64,000 nucleotides of DNA, taken from contig CAADGE010000020.1 of assembly GCA_900696465.1 (NCBI GenBank), positions 62,001 to 126,000 of the forward strand, written 5' to 3'. This DNA comes from an uncultured Planctomycetota bacterium (GTDB taxonomy: Bacteria; Planctomycetota; Phycisphaerae; UBA1845; UTPLA1). The position numbers and the translations under genes were made by a program. Positions 1 to 9,457 of this stretch are shown here, piece by piece; the stretch's first letter is position 1, and each line of letters opens with the position of its first letter. The notes under the pieces were generated by a model that searched no databases, was not told where the DNA came from, and was given only the letters and a program-made list of their open reading frames with translations.

Positions 1-1
1 C

Positions 2-1192
2 TTTGTGATGGAAGCCCAAGCCAAGGCGGCGCTTCCGTTGATCGAATCGCTGGCGCGCGGCGGCCTTCGTGTCGCTGCGGGTAGCGAAAAGCGCTGGAAC
101 AGCGGCTTCTACTCGCGCGGCTGTCGCGAGCGACATCTTTATCCATCAACGCGTAGTCAGAAAGGGGCGTTCCAGCAGTGGCTGATCGATTTCCTCCGTC
201 GTCGGCCGATCGACGTTCTCTTCCCGGTCGGGCACTATGGGGCGCTCGCCGTCTGCGAGATTCAGAACGAAATCCGTCGTCACACGCGACTTGTTATGCC
301 TCCATTGCAAACCTTTCTCGATGCCTATGCCAAGATACCCACGATGAAGACGGCGATTGCAGCGGGCGTGCCGATTCCCGATTCCTGGTTTCCAGCCGAC
401 AGCGAAGGCGGGCTCGACGAGGCACTCTCGCAGATCGAGCGATGGCCCATCCTGATTAAGCCGTCGATCGGCGTCGGCGCACGCGGCATCGTCTGGTGTC
501 ACGGTCCGGATGATGTACGTGCGAACTTCGTGAGAATCACCGGCGAATTCGGTGAGAGTTATCTGCAGGATTTTGTGCCGCCTGGAGGCATGCAGTACAA
601 GGTCGACATGCTGGTGGATGACCATCAGCGACGCCTTGCGGGAATCGTCTACGGCAAGACGCGCATGTACCCGCCGGATGGCGGCAGCAGCATTTTGAAC
701 TACGCTGCGGACCGCCCCGACATCCTTGACGATGCTCACCGCATGCTGATCGCGCTGAAGTGGACCGGCATCTGCGATTTTGATTTCGTTGAGGACCCTC
801 GCGACGGCCGTGTCAAACTGATGGAGATCAACCCGCGTTTTCCCGAGAGCTTCCACATGGGAACCTCGGTGGGCATCGATTTCCCGATGATGATTTATCG
901 TCTGGCGCGCGGCGAACCCGTCGAACCCGTGCACGACTACCCAAAGCATCGCTTCCTGCGCTTCCTGCCCGGCGACCTCCTGTGGGCCTTGCGCGTCGGC
1001 GGCCGGCGCCTGCGCACCACATGGCCGAGCTGGTTTGCGTTCAACGATGCCCGCACTGCATATCAACTCTGCCGTGCGAATGACTGGGGGCCGATCATCG
1101 GCTATCTGTTAGAGAACATCACATCCTTCCTTGATGCTCGAACGCGACGGGAGCGGCTCCGGCTCGACAGCGGACCGGCTCGTCGAAGCTGA
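2..1192 (+). CDS. ATP-grasp domain protein (carboxylate-amine ligase-like), 5' end cut by window edge
   Basis: The frame is open to the left edge, so the true start lies outside; a GTG-ATG pair near base 5 is probably internal. The protein shows an ATP-grasp fold: a preATP-grasp Rossmann part (about residues 1-100, with a GSEK turn), an ATP-binding Lys in ILIKPS (about residue 152) followed by a GVGARG glycine loop, and a late MEINPRF segment typical of the metal-binding Glu/Asn. It resembles ATP-grasp enzymes of carbamoyl-phosphate-synthase-like type that often act on cell-surface or peptide substrates. The substrate cannot be read from sequence. It converges on the epimerase gene, leaving only about 100 bases between stops. 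Confidence 0.8.
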   Translation, partial: FVMEAQAKAALPLIESLARGGLRVAAGSEKRWNSGFYSRGCRERHLYPSTRSQKGAFQQWLIDFLRRRPIDVLFPVGHYGALAVCEIQNEIRRHTRLVMPPLQTFLDAYAKIPTMKTAIAAGVPIPDSWFPADSEGGLDEALSQIERWPILIKPSIGVGARGIVWCHGPDDVRANFVRITGEFGESYLQDFVPPGGMQYKVDMLVDDHQRRLAGIVYGKTRMYPPDGGSSILNYAADRPDILDDAHRMLIALKWTGICDFDFVEDPRDGRVKLMEINPRFPESFHMGTSVGIDFPMMIYRLARGEPVEPVHDYPKHRFLRFLPGDLLWALRVGGRRLRTTWPSWFAFNDARTAYQLCRANDWGPIIGYLLENITSFLDARTRRERLRLDSGPARRS

Positions 1193-1289
1193 AACACATC
1201 TCTTTACAGGCGCGCGGAACGACGGGCCATGTCGCGACGCCAACTCGCCCGGATAAAAGTAGTCGATCCTGGAAATTGACGAAGGCGGG

Positions 1290-2270
1290 TTACTTGCCTT
1301 CACGGGCCATCGCTTCGCGCTTTTCTGAGATGACCTGGCGTAGAATCTCGGCGAGGTTCGTCTTCGGCTCGTATCCGATGATGCTCCGAATACGATCCAG
1401 GCAGGGAATGCGCCGCATCATATCGTCGAAGGGTCGTCCATATGCGGCCTCGTAGGAAAGATACTGCTTTTTGCTCCTGCTGCCGGTCATTTCGATGACT
1501 TTGTCAGCCAGGGCGTCGATGCTGATTTCCTCCGTCGACCCGATGTTGTAAACTCGACCCGGCGCCTCCTTGTTCTGCATCAACTCGATGATGGCATCCA
1601 CCACGTCGCCGACGTAGCCGAAGCAACGCGACTGTTTGCCTGTACCATAGATCATCAACGGCTCATTTCGCAGCGCCGCTTCCACGAAACGGGGGATCAC
1701 CATGCCGTAGCGACCGGTCTGACGCGGCCCCACGGTGTTGAAGAACCGGGCCACGACCACCGGCAGGCCGTACTGCTGGTGATAGGCCAGTCCGAGGAAC
1801 TCATCGATCGCCTTGGAGCAGGCATACGACCAGCGCGAATATCGCGTCGTGCCGAAGACGGTATCGTCGTCCTCCTTGAACGGAACTTTCTCGCTCTTGC
1901 CGTAGACTTCACTGGTGGAGGCAATCAGGACGGGCTTGCGAAACTTGTTGGCAATCGCCAGGACGACTTCACTGCCGTGAATGTTCGTCTCGATGGTCCG
2001 CACCGGCTCGTCCACGATCAGTTGCACGCCGACCGCGGCGGCCAGGTGATAGACCATGTCGCACTGCTCAACGAGGACGTGCATCGTCTGGCTGTTGCGA
2101 ACATCGTCCTGGACGAAGCGAAACTTCGGATGGTCCATGTAGGCAGCGAGATTCCGCAAGCTCCCGGTGGACAGGTCATCCAGAGCGGTAATCTCGTATC
2201 CACGGGCGAGTAGTCGTTCAGTAAGATGTGAACCAATGAAGCCCGCGCCGCCGGTGATGAGTACTTTCAT
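1290..2270 (-). CDS. NAD-dependent sugar-nucleotide epimerase/dehydratase (extended SDR)
   Basis: A 326-aa extended short-chain dehydrogenase. The start is the ATG at 2270, preceded by GAGGA four to five bases upstream, and it gives the classic N-terminus MKVLITGGAGFIGSH with the GxxGxxG NAD-binding loop. A TSEVYG segment and the YxxxK pair (SYACSK, about residues 145-150) supply catalytic Ser/Thr, Tyr and Lys. Family knowledge: such enzymes act on UDP-glucose, UDP-glucuronate or GDP-mannose derivatives in surface-polysaccharide synthesis. The pattern is closest to UDP-glucuronate decarboxylase or UDP-glucose 4-epimerase, which I cannot separate. An open frame continues upstream to 2378, but those residues are basic and unlike the family. 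Confidence 0.85.
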   Translation of the reverse strand: MKVLITGGAGFIGSHLTERLLARGYEITALDDLSTGSLRNLAAYMDHPKFRFVQDDVRNSQTMHVLVEQCDMVYHLAAAVGVQLIVDEPVRTIETNIHGSEVVLAIANKFRKPVLIASTSEVYGKSEKVPFKEDDDTVFGTTRYSRWSYACSKAIDEFLGLAYHQQYGLPVVVARFFNTVGPRQTGRYGMVIPRFVEAALRNEPLMIYGTGKQSRCFGYVGDVVDAIIELMQNKEAPGRVYNIGSTEEISIDALADKVIEMTGSRSKKQYLSYEAAYGRPFDDMMRRIPCLDRIRSIIGYEPKTNLAEILRQVISEKREAMAREGK

Positions 2271-2779
2271 GATATCCTCGCGCACCCGATGATGATTACG
2301 GGGGGCTAGTTTAATCGCCTGCCGTCCGGAGGCAATCCTCGTACGATGACTCCGGGAAGCCCGCCGTACATGTGCCATTTCATCCGCAAATCCCCTTTTT
2401 CAATACTGATAATGCTGCCTCATGGCTTGAAATCCGCGTCTGCTCGCGTGGGGCACCGTGAGACTGCACCGGGTGCATGTGGTCCTGATTGATCATGCAG
2501 TACTTGCTTACCCCCCAACAGGCCGCGCTTGGTGGTTGGCATAACCCATCAACGCGGGACCGAATTCCACGGGGGACGGCCTCGCCTGTTTCAAGGCGGC
2601 CCGGCCAAGCCCCCGGTTCATCGTGCCTTCCGCTGCCCTCGATGCTCGTAAGGCGTCGATATTTAAGGAATTGAGCGACCGGGCGTGTTTCGGTAGCCGA
2701 CCCAGGGGATCGCAAGATTGTACAGCGACACCAGGCGTAGAATCGATTAGCCGGTCCTTGCCTGTGGGGAGTCAGTCCA
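2271..2779. other. Intergenic region, 509 bases, no supported gene
   Basis: This gap separates the divergent epimerase and MoxR operon and should hold both promoters. A 111-codon minus-strand frame (2380-2715) has no start signal, no domain and a composition like frameshifted GC-rich DNA, so it is not called. On the plus strand TTGTAC (2717-2722) and TAGAAT near 2737 are only 14 bases apart, so no promoter is claimed. A short imperfect palindrome, TGCACCGGGTGCA, lies near 2464. Confidence 0.6.
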
Positions 2780-3853
2780 TTGTCAGATCAACCACGCGAA
2801 CAGCAGGCGGATCTTGGTGCGGATGAACGAAAGGCGATCGAGGCGCTCGGTCGCAGCCGGGAACAGATTCACCGGGAACTGGCCAAAGCGATCGTCGGCC
2901 AAGAAGATGTTCTCGATCAGCTTCTGATCAGTCTCTTTTCCCGCGGGCATTGCATTCTCGAAGGTGTACCGGGTCTGGCTAAAACACGGGCCATTCGCGC
3001 CCTGGCTGATACACTCAGTCTGTCCTTCAATCGCATTCAGTTCACTCCGGACCTGATGCCCAGCGACATCACTGGGACGGAGATTATTGAGGAGAACAAG
3101 AGCACCGGCGTTCGGCAGCTCCGTTTCGTCAATGGACCGATCTTCGCGAATGTGATTCTCGCGGACGAAATCAACCGCACCCCTCCGAAAACACAGGCAG
3201 CCCTGCTGGAGGCAATGCAGGAATACCAGGTGACGGCCGCCGGCTTTACCCATCGACTTCCGCGCCCTTTTTTCGTACTTGCGACCCAGAACCCCATTGA
3301 GCAGGAGGGAACCTACCCGTTGCCGGAGGCCCAGTTGGACCGCTTCATGTTCAAGGTGCTGGTCGAGTACCCGAGCGAGGCAGAAGAGTTGCAGATCATT
3401 CAGTTGACGACGACTTCTGCGGAAGTCGGCCTCCAGCGGATTTTCAGCGCGGAAGACATCCTCAGTCTGCAGGAGATGGTGAGACAGGTTCCCTGTGGCG
3501 ATCATATCATGCGCTATGCCATGCGGCTGGCCCGCGCGACTCGACCACAGCTCGAAGGTGCGCCACCTTTCGTGCGAGACTATGTCAGCTGGGGGGCTGG
3601 TCCGCGAGCGTCGCAGTTTCTGGTGATTGCCGGAAAGGCCCGCGCGCTGCTTCGAGGCAGATATCACGTCACGATAGAAGACATCCAGTCGGTTTCGCAT
3701 CCGGTCCTGCGTCACCGCATCGTCACGAATTTCAACGCCGAGGCCGACGCCGTCACCTCCGACCAGCTGGTGGATCGTCTGCTTGCGGACGTGCCCACGA
3801 GTACGACGCCGGAGTTGGACGCCATCGGGGCGCGACGCGTCCTGAGTTCATGA
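2780..3853 (+). CDS. MoxR-family AAA+ ATPase
   Basis: A 357-aa MoxR ATPase and first gene of the long operon. The start is TTG at 2780, with GGGGAG eight bases upstream. It has Walker A GVPGLAKT (residues 62-69), Walker B VILADE (125-130) followed by INR, and the family signature [11 protein letters not shown] after the P-loop. The C-terminal lid helical domain completes a typical length. MoxR ATPases act as chaperones that mature or remodel partner complexes, commonly with VWA-domain proteins, and four such neighbours or relatives follow. Its stop overlaps the next start (ATGA at 3850), implying coupled translation with the DUF58 gene, the usual genetic partner. Confidence 0.95.
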   Translation: MSDQPREQQADLGADERKAIEALGRSREQIHRELAKAIVGQEDVLDQLLISLFSRGHCILEGVPGLAKTRAIRALADTLSLSFNRIQFTPDLMPSDITGTEIIEENKSTGVRQLRFVNGPIFANVILADEINRTPPKTQAALLEAMQEYQVTAAGFTHRLPRPFFVLATQNPIEQEGTYPLPEAQLDRFMFKVLVEYPSEAEELQIIQLTTTSAEVGLQRIFSAEDILSLQEMVRQVPCGDHIMRYAMRLARATRPQLEGAPPFVRDYVSWGAGPRASQFLVIAGKARALLRGRYHVTIEDIQSVSHPVLRHRIVTNFNAEADAVTSDQLVDRLLADVPTSTTPELDAIGARRVLSS

Positions 3854-4800
3854 TCGCGGGGGGAGGTGTACGTCGCGTGGCACAGGCCATCGAAGACGAT
3901 CGAAAATATCTCGACCCGATGGTGCTGGCACGAATCAGCGGGCTGGAACTACGCGCCCGGCTGCTCGTTCAGGGATTCATCAGCGGGATGCACCGGTCAC
4001 CGGCACACGGCTTCTCCGTCGAGTTTGCCGAGCACCGCAAGTACACCCAGGGCGATGACCTGCGATTCATGGACTGGAAAGTCTACGGCCGTACGGACAA
4101 GCACTACATCAAACGCCACGAGCAGGAATCCAACCTGCAACTGCTCTTTGCCGTGGATACATCCGAGTCGATGTCTTACCAGTCTGCTGGATCGCCCTGG
4201 TCCAAGCGTGACTATGCGCTGACGATCGTCGCGGCGATGGCCTACCTCGCATTGCAGCAGGCCGACTCTGTTGCGCTGACGACGTTCGACACGCACATTC
4301 ACCGCACCAGCAAACCCTCGAACAATCCCGCGAAGTGGAGGACGATCACGCGGGAATTGCTCGCTGCCCGCCCGCGGGGGCCTACGGCTTTCCGCGCCGT
4401 GCTGGATGAACTGGCCGAGGCCTCCCATCAACGACAGTTGATCGTATTGGTCAGTGACTTTCTTGGGCCTGTCGATGAGATCACCGCCGGACTCAAACAT
4501 CTTCGGCATCGCCGACACGAACCGGTAGTGCTGCATGTGTTGGATTCGGCTGAATTGGAGTTCCCATTCGATCGGGCGATGCAGTTGGTCGGTCTCGAAG
4601 GTCTGTCGCCGATCGTCGTGGAGCCGCGTGTCATGCGCCGTCATTACCTCGAAGAGCTGGAGCGATATTTGACGTCGCTCCGCAGGTGCTGTCATGAACA
4701 GCAAACCGATTATGCGCTCTTTGGCACAGGTGAATCACTCGCCGGAGTGCTCAGTGCCTACCTGACGGCTCGTTCGGCGCGAGCGAGGCGCTGGCGCTAA
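3850..4800 (+). CDS. DUF58 domain protein, VWA-like partner of MoxR
   Basis: A 316-aa cytoplasmic DUF58 protein translationally coupled to moxR by an ATGA overlap. The DUF58 core is clear: [14 protein letters not shown] (about residues 68-81), then RHEQE and a MIDAS-like DTSES (103-107) that starts a VWA-type fold. No membrane segment is evident, unlike the following genes. Family knowledge: MoxR-DUF58 pairs are near universal and are thought to deliver or regulate metal-ion-dependent protein contacts. The specific client in this operon is unknown. The C-terminus is rich in Arg and Ala. Confidence 0.93.
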   Translation: MIAGGGVRRVAQAIEDDRKYLDPMVLARISGLELRARLLVQGFISGMHRSPAHGFSVEFAEHRKYTQGDDLRFMDWKVYGRTDKHYIKRHEQESNLQLLFAVDTSESMSYQSAGSPWSKRDYALTIVAAMAYLALQQADSVALTTFDTHIHRTSKPSNNPAKWRTITRELLAARPRGPTAFRAVLDELAEASHQRQLIVLVSDFLGPVDEITAGLKHLRHRRHEPVVLHVLDSAELEFPFDRAMQLVGLEGLSPIVVEPRVMRRHYLEELERYLTSLRRCCHEQQTDYALFGTGESLAGVLSAYLTARSARARRWR

Positions 4801-4856
4801 GCGCAGATTGACGGTGCGCCGCCGGGAAGTTGTGGAGAACATCGAAAGGGTGAACC

Positions 4857-7043
4857 GTGTCGTTTCTTCATCCAGGCATTGCCATGATCGCCGGCGGTCT
4901 TGCAGTGGCACCGCTGGTGATCCATCTCCTGAGCATGAGGGGGTATCGGCGCGAGCCGTGGGCAGCGATGCAGTTTCTCATCGCGGCACAGCGCTCGGCA
5001 CGGCATCGACTTCGCTTTGAGCAGTGGTTCCTGTTGCTGCTTCGAACTCTGATCGTGCTGTTGATCGGCCTGACGCTGGCACGTCCGTTTACAGCCCGAT
5101 CGTCGATGCTGGACGTACTCGGCGAGACACGGAGCGACCGTGTCATCGTGATCGATGACAGTTTCTCGATGCGGGCACTTCGCGAAGATGGTGTCACGGC
5201 CTTCGAGAAGGCCCGGGCGATGGCCGGTGAACTGATTGCGCGGGCGGATGTCCGTGACGGAATCGCGCTGGTGCGGGCCGGCGCCGCGGCCGCCGCGATA
5301 GTGGATCGTCCGACTCGCGACCGGCAGGTGTTGGAGCGGATTCTTGCCGACTGGAACTGTTCCTTGGGAATGAACGATCTGCATTCGGCGCTGCGGATTG
5401 CGTCCGACATGCTGACCGAAGAGTCTGTGACGCGAGGCGGAAGAATCTGCTATGTGCTGACGGATTTCACACAGGCGGCCTTCGAGGATCACCCTGCAGC
5501 GGTTGCTGATTCGATTGCGTTGCCGGGAATCGACAAGCTCGTGTTTCTGAACGTCGGCTCGCAACGGCGAGGAAATCTGGCGATTACGTCGCTGCGTACC
5601 GCCGGCCAGATCGTGGGCGTAGGCATTCCCGCGCGGTTTGCGGTTGAAGTGGCCAACGAGTCTTCGCATTCACTCGAACGCGTCGAGGTCGAAGTTACGG
5701 TCGACGGCTCGTCCGTAATCAGCGTTCCCATCGGCCCGATCATGTCTCATGAATCTGCGATTGGAGAGTTCGAGCTGGCGTTTCAACGCATGGGGCCACA
5801 TCGGATTCGTGCGAAAATTCGAGCCGTCACGGAAGGCCGTCGATCAGCGAAGCATGAGGATCCGCTCCCCGCAGATGACGAGCGATTTCTCGCGGTAGAC
5901 GTCTCACGACCGATCTCCGTTCTGGCGGTAGATCGCGAAGTCGCGCAAGGTCCTCGGATCGAGGATTTGTTTTTCTACACGACGGCACTCTCGCCGGACA
6001 CGAATCAGCTCGCATCGTCGCGGAGACCGCTCTTTGAGATTCGCCGGATTGCACAGCCACGACTTGATGACGAATTGCTCGACAGCTATGACGTGATCGC
6101 GCTGGGCAACCTGCGTCGCCTGACAAGCACAGCGGCCTCCCGACTGGAAGAGTTCGTTCGGTCTGGTGGCGGCGTTGTCTTGTTTCTGGGGGCAGATGTA
6201 TCCGTGGAATCGTACAACGAATACGCGCGGCGCAAGGACGGTTTTCTTCCGATTCAACTGGAACGGATCGCACAATTCGAGCAGCAGAGTGAATTGCCGC
6301 GGTTTGAGATAGCGGATGCTCGTCATCCAGTCACGATCGACTTGGCGGGCAATGACGCCGGCGGATTGCAGCGGTCCTTTGTGCAGGCATGCTGGAAGCT
6401 CAGGCCGTTCGAAGGGCCTGCCGAGTCCTCTCCGCGCACGATTCTTCAATTGACAACGGGCGAGCCCGTATTGGTGAGCTGCACCGTGGGTCGCGGTCGC
6501 ATTTTGTATTGGCTCGTTGCTGCGGACATGTCCTGGACGAATCTGCCCGGAAAACCGGATTACGTTCCACTGATGATGAACCTGACTGTATATGCGGCCG
6601 GTGATCACCAGTCGGAATTGAATCTGCTCTGCGGGCAACCGCTTGTGTTGAGGTATCCGGGTCGCTTTGCTCGACACCTTGCGGTGATCTCGACGCCAGA
6701 GGGTTCGACGCTGCGAGCGGAACTGGAGTCGGAATCTACCGGCTGCACACTGAATTATCGGGAGACTTTGCATCCCGGTTTCTACAGCGTGGCCGTGGCG
6801 GATCAACCGAGGTTGTTCGCGGTGAATCCTGATACGACGGACCACGATCTCACCGAGGCAACCCGGGAAACAATCCGGCAGCGATTCGGATCCCGTGCGG
6901 AGCTGGTGGACTCGCTGCGAGAAGTAACGGCGAAGTCAACGGCCGGCGTGCCGCGTGAATTCGCGCAACTGCTGATGTTTGCGCTGCTGACGGCCGTGGT
7001 CGCGGAGACCCTAGCGGGTGCCTGCTTTGGAACGCGTCGATGA
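4857..7043 (+). CDS. BatA-like membrane protein with VWA domain
   Basis: A 728-aa membrane protein starting with GTG at 4857, preceded by AAAGGGTG. The first 80 residues match the aerotolerance-type BatA N-terminal region: two hydrophobic segments (about 8-26 and 56-76) separated by an RGYRREPWAAMQFL-type linker, as in proteins starting with a hairpin anchor. A VWA domain follows with a MIDAS DDSFSM (100-105). The remaining large region is soluble with a glutamine-amidotransferase-like (GATase1) fold suggested by the GGGVVLFLGADV segment. A final hydrophobic stretch lies near 705-722. It probably sits in the inner membrane and is coupled to the next gene by ATGA. Confidence 0.85.
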   Translation: MSFLHPGIAMIAGGLAVAPLVIHLLSMRGYRREPWAAMQFLIAAQRSARHRLRFEQWFLLLLRTLIVLLIGLTLARPFTARSSMLDVLGETRSDRVIVIDDSFSMRALREDGVTAFEKARAMAGELIARADVRDGIALVRAGAAAAAIVDRPTRDRQVLERILADWNCSLGMNDLHSALRIASDMLTEESVTRGGRICYVLTDFTQAAFEDHPAAVADSIALPGIDKLVFLNVGSQRRGNLAITSLRTAGQIVGVGIPARFAVEVANESSHSLERVEVEVTVDGSSVISVPIGPIMSHESAIGEFELAFQRMGPHRIRAKIRAVTEGRRSAKHEDPLPADDERFLAVDVSRPISVLAVDREVAQGPRIEDLFFYTTALSPDTNQLASSRRPLFEIRRIAQPRLDDELLDSYDVIALGNLRRLTSTAASRLEEFVRSGGGVVLFLGADVSVESYNEYARRKDGFLPIQLERIAQFEQQSELPRFEIADARHPVTIDLAGNDAGGLQRSFVQACWKLRPFEGPAESSPRTILQLTTGEPVLVSCTVGRGRILYWLVAADMSWTNLPGKPDYVPLMMNLTVYAAGDHQSELNLLCGQPLVLRYPGRFARHLAVISTPEGSTLRAELESESTGCTLNYRETLHPGFYSVAVADQPRLFAVNPDTTDHDLTEATRETIRQRFGSRAELVDSLREVTAKSTAGVPREFAQLLMFALLTAVVAETLAGACFGTRR

Positions 7044-9457
7044 ACGTTGCACTGGACTGGCTGCTGGGTTTGCAGCGCATTCGTCTTGCCGATGGCGAAG
7101 CAGTCTCCTTGCGCTTTGCCGCGCCGCCGGCGCCATGGATCATGCTCTTCGGCGCCATAGCCGCGGCACTGGCCGTCTGGCTGGTCTATCGCCGTGAAAT
7201 CCTTCCAGCACGATCGCGATGGATGCTGATGCTGCTGCGCTTCGGAACAGTCATGACCGTGCTTTTCATCTGCGGTCGGCCGATGCTGGTTCTCAGTCGT
7301 ACTCGGGTCGAGCCGTCTTACGTCGCATTGCTGCTCGATCGTTCATCGAGTATGTCGGCGGATGATGAAGCGAATGATCCTGAAGGAGTATCTCATCCCA
7401 CTCATGACTTGTCTCTCATCGCAACACGCTCACAGGATCCATCGAGATGGAAGAAGGTGCTTGCGAAGCTCTCGGAAGTCGAAGACGGGCTGTTGAGCGA
7501 GATTGTCAAGAAGCACGAGTTGGGTATCTGGACGTTCGGCATCGGAACAGCTCGCATCGGCGATGCACGTACCGTTGATGACACAGGTGAGATTCTCGGA
7601 GCACTCGAAACGCTGTCGCCGGATGAGTCGCGGACGAACCTCGGCAGGGCCATTCGGCAGGTGCTCCGCGAGACGCAGGGTCGTCGCGTCGCGGGTGTCG
7701 TGGTGATCAGCGATGGGCGACAGACGGAGCCGGTAGAGATTGAGCCCGTGCTGGCACAGGCCTCTGCAAGGTCCATCCCCGTATACGCAGTAGCGGCGGG
7801 TTCCACGAGTGTGCGGTGTGATGCAGCGATGACGTCCGTCTGGTCGCCAGACGAGGTCTTTGTGCGCGATACGGTGAGCGTTCAGTACCGGGCGACGCTG
7901 AGGGGAATCGAGAGCCGGACCGATCTCACGGTCGAGCTTCGCGACGAGGCGACCGGCACCCTGTTGGCCTCGGTGAATCGTCAACTTCACCCGCCGCAGG
8001 CCGAACTGGAAGGCGATTTGCAATTTAAACCCGATCGCGTCGGACAGATCGGACTGGTCGTCCGTATCGTGCCGCTGCCGGGCGAACGGAACATTGAGAA
8101 CAACGAGGCTCGGACGACCCTCCTGGCACACGATGAAAAGATCGGCGTGCTCTACGTGGAGAGTTATCCGCGATTCGAGTATCGCTATCTCAAGAATCTG
8201 CTCTTGCGCGAGCCGAACATCGAAAGCAGTTGCCTGCTCCTGGAAGCCACTCCCGGCTTTCCGCAGGAAGGTACGCTGCCGATCCGCAGGTTTCCCCGAA
8301 GCGTCGAAGAACTTCGAGCATACGACGTGGTCATTCTCGGAGATGTCGACCCGCGCGGAGACTGGCTCTCACCGGTTCAACAGTCGATGCTCGTCGATTT
8401 CGTGTCCCTCGACGGCGGCGGGCTGGTTTTCCTCGCCGGCGAACGCAACATGCCGCGCAGTCTCCGGCAGACTCCGCTCGAAAAATTGCTTCCGGTGGAG
8501 ATCGATCCGCGTTTCACGGGCCGTCATGACGTTTCACTGACGGAGCCCTTCCTGCCGCGCAGGACTCCGGAGGGCCGTCTCAGCACGCTGCTGCGGCTGG
8601 AAGCCGACGAAGTTCGCAATGAACACACGTATTCTGCAATGCCTGGTTTCCTCTGGTATGCGGTGGTGGCAGGCGCCCGTCCGGGCGCAACGGTGCTGGC
8701 CGTGCATCCGACGGCGCGCGTCGAAGCAGGCGAACTGCCGATGGCCGTGCTTGGTCGCTTCGGTGTCGGCCGAACCTTCTACTCCGGGAGCGATGAATGG
8801 TGGCGCTGGCGGCAGTACTCCGGTGACATCTACTACGATACAATCTGGTTGCAGATCATCCGTACCCTCGCGCGCGGAAAGAAGCTCGGCAGCACGAATC
8901 CCTGGCGGTTGGAAACGGATCAACGTCGGTATGAACTCGGCGACGAAGTTCGCGTTCGGCTGTCGTTGCAGGACGACGCGCCGGCAGTGCAGCTTCCGGA
9001 AGCCGTTATCACCGTTCGTGATGCGTCGAATCTGCTGGTTGACCGACTGTCACTCAGCCCGCCGCCTGGGACGAACCGGCTCTGGCAGGGAGAGTTCGTT
9101 CCGCGCAGCTCGGGGAATCTCTCGCTGACCGCTTCAGCTCCCCATCTGCCGGGAAGATTCGGCACTGCCGGCTCGCGAACGCTGACGCGCTCCATCACGG
9201 TTGCGCCACACGATCCAGAACAGGCCCGCCTTGAGGCCGATCACGAGCTGCTGCGCCTGGTGGCCGGCAGAACAGGCGGCAGTTTCTATCAGCTCAGCGA
9301 TGACCTGAAGCAGCTCGCAGCGGCGATGGCCGACCGTAGCGTACAGATCGCCGATGACGTCGAGGAGTCCATCTGGGATACCTGGCTGATTCTCAGTCTT
9401 CTCTTCGTATTCCTTTCGACGGAATGGGCCCTGCGTCGGGCACGGGGGCTCGCATGA
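7040..9457 (+). CDS. VWA-domain membrane protein with glutamine-amidotransferase-like region
   Basis: An 805-aa protein coupled to its predecessor by an ATGA overlap at 7040. Two hydrophobic segments (about 32-50 and 62-80) precede a VWA domain with MIDAS DRSSSM (100-105) and VVVISDGRQ later in the fold. The central part carries YDVVILGDVD and GGGLVFLAGE, reminiscent of the class I glutamine-amidotransferase-like domain seen in planctomycete VWA proteins, but no catalytic triad is obvious. A last hydrophobic segment ends the protein (TWLILSLLFVFLS). It looks like a longer paralogue of the preceding product. Role: probably a stator or scaffold partner of the MoxR ATPase. Confidence 0.85.
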   Translation: MNVALDWLLGLQRIRLADGEAVSLRFAAPPAPWIMLFGAIAAALAVWLVYRREILPARSRWMLMLLRFGTVMTVLFICGRPMLVLSRTRVEPSYVALLLDRSSSMSADDEANDPEGVSHPTHDLSLIATRSQDPSRWKKVLAKLSEVEDGLLSEIVKKHELGIWTFGIGTARIGDARTVDDTGEILGALETLSPDESRTNLGRAIRQVLRETQGRRVAGVVVISDGRQTEPVEIEPVLAQASARSIPVYAVAAGSTSVRCDAAMTSVWSPDEVFVRDTVSVQYRATLRGIESRTDLTVELRDEATGTLLASVNRQLHPPQAELEGDLQFKPDRVGQIGLVVRIVPLPGERNIENNEARTTLLAHDEKIGVLYVESYPRFEYRYLKNLLLREPNIESSCLLLEATPGFPQEGTLPIRRFPRSVEELRAYDVVILGDVDPRGDWLSPVQQSMLVDFVSLDGGGLVFLAGERNMPRSLRQTPLEKLLPVEIDPRFTGRHDVSLTEPFLPRRTPEGRLSTLLRLEADEVRNEHTYSAMPGFLWYAVVAGARPGATVLAVHPTARVEAGELPMAVLGRFGVGRTFYSGSDEWWRWRQYSGDIYYDTIWLQIIRTLARGKKLGSTNPWRLETDQRRYELGDEVRVRLSLQDDAPAVQLPEAVITVRDASNLLVDRLSLSPPPGTNRLWQGEFVPRSSGNLSLTASAPHLPGRFGTAGSRTLTRSITVAPHDPEQARLEADHELLRLVAGRTGGSFYQLSDDLKQLAAAMADRSVQIADDVEESIWDTWLILSLLFVFLSTEWALRRARGLA

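Noticed and set aside
2380-2715. 111-codon minus-strand open frame upstream of the epimerase
   Set aside because: No SD, no recognisable domain, and composition typical of non-coding GC-rich DNA; it lies in a divergent promoter region.
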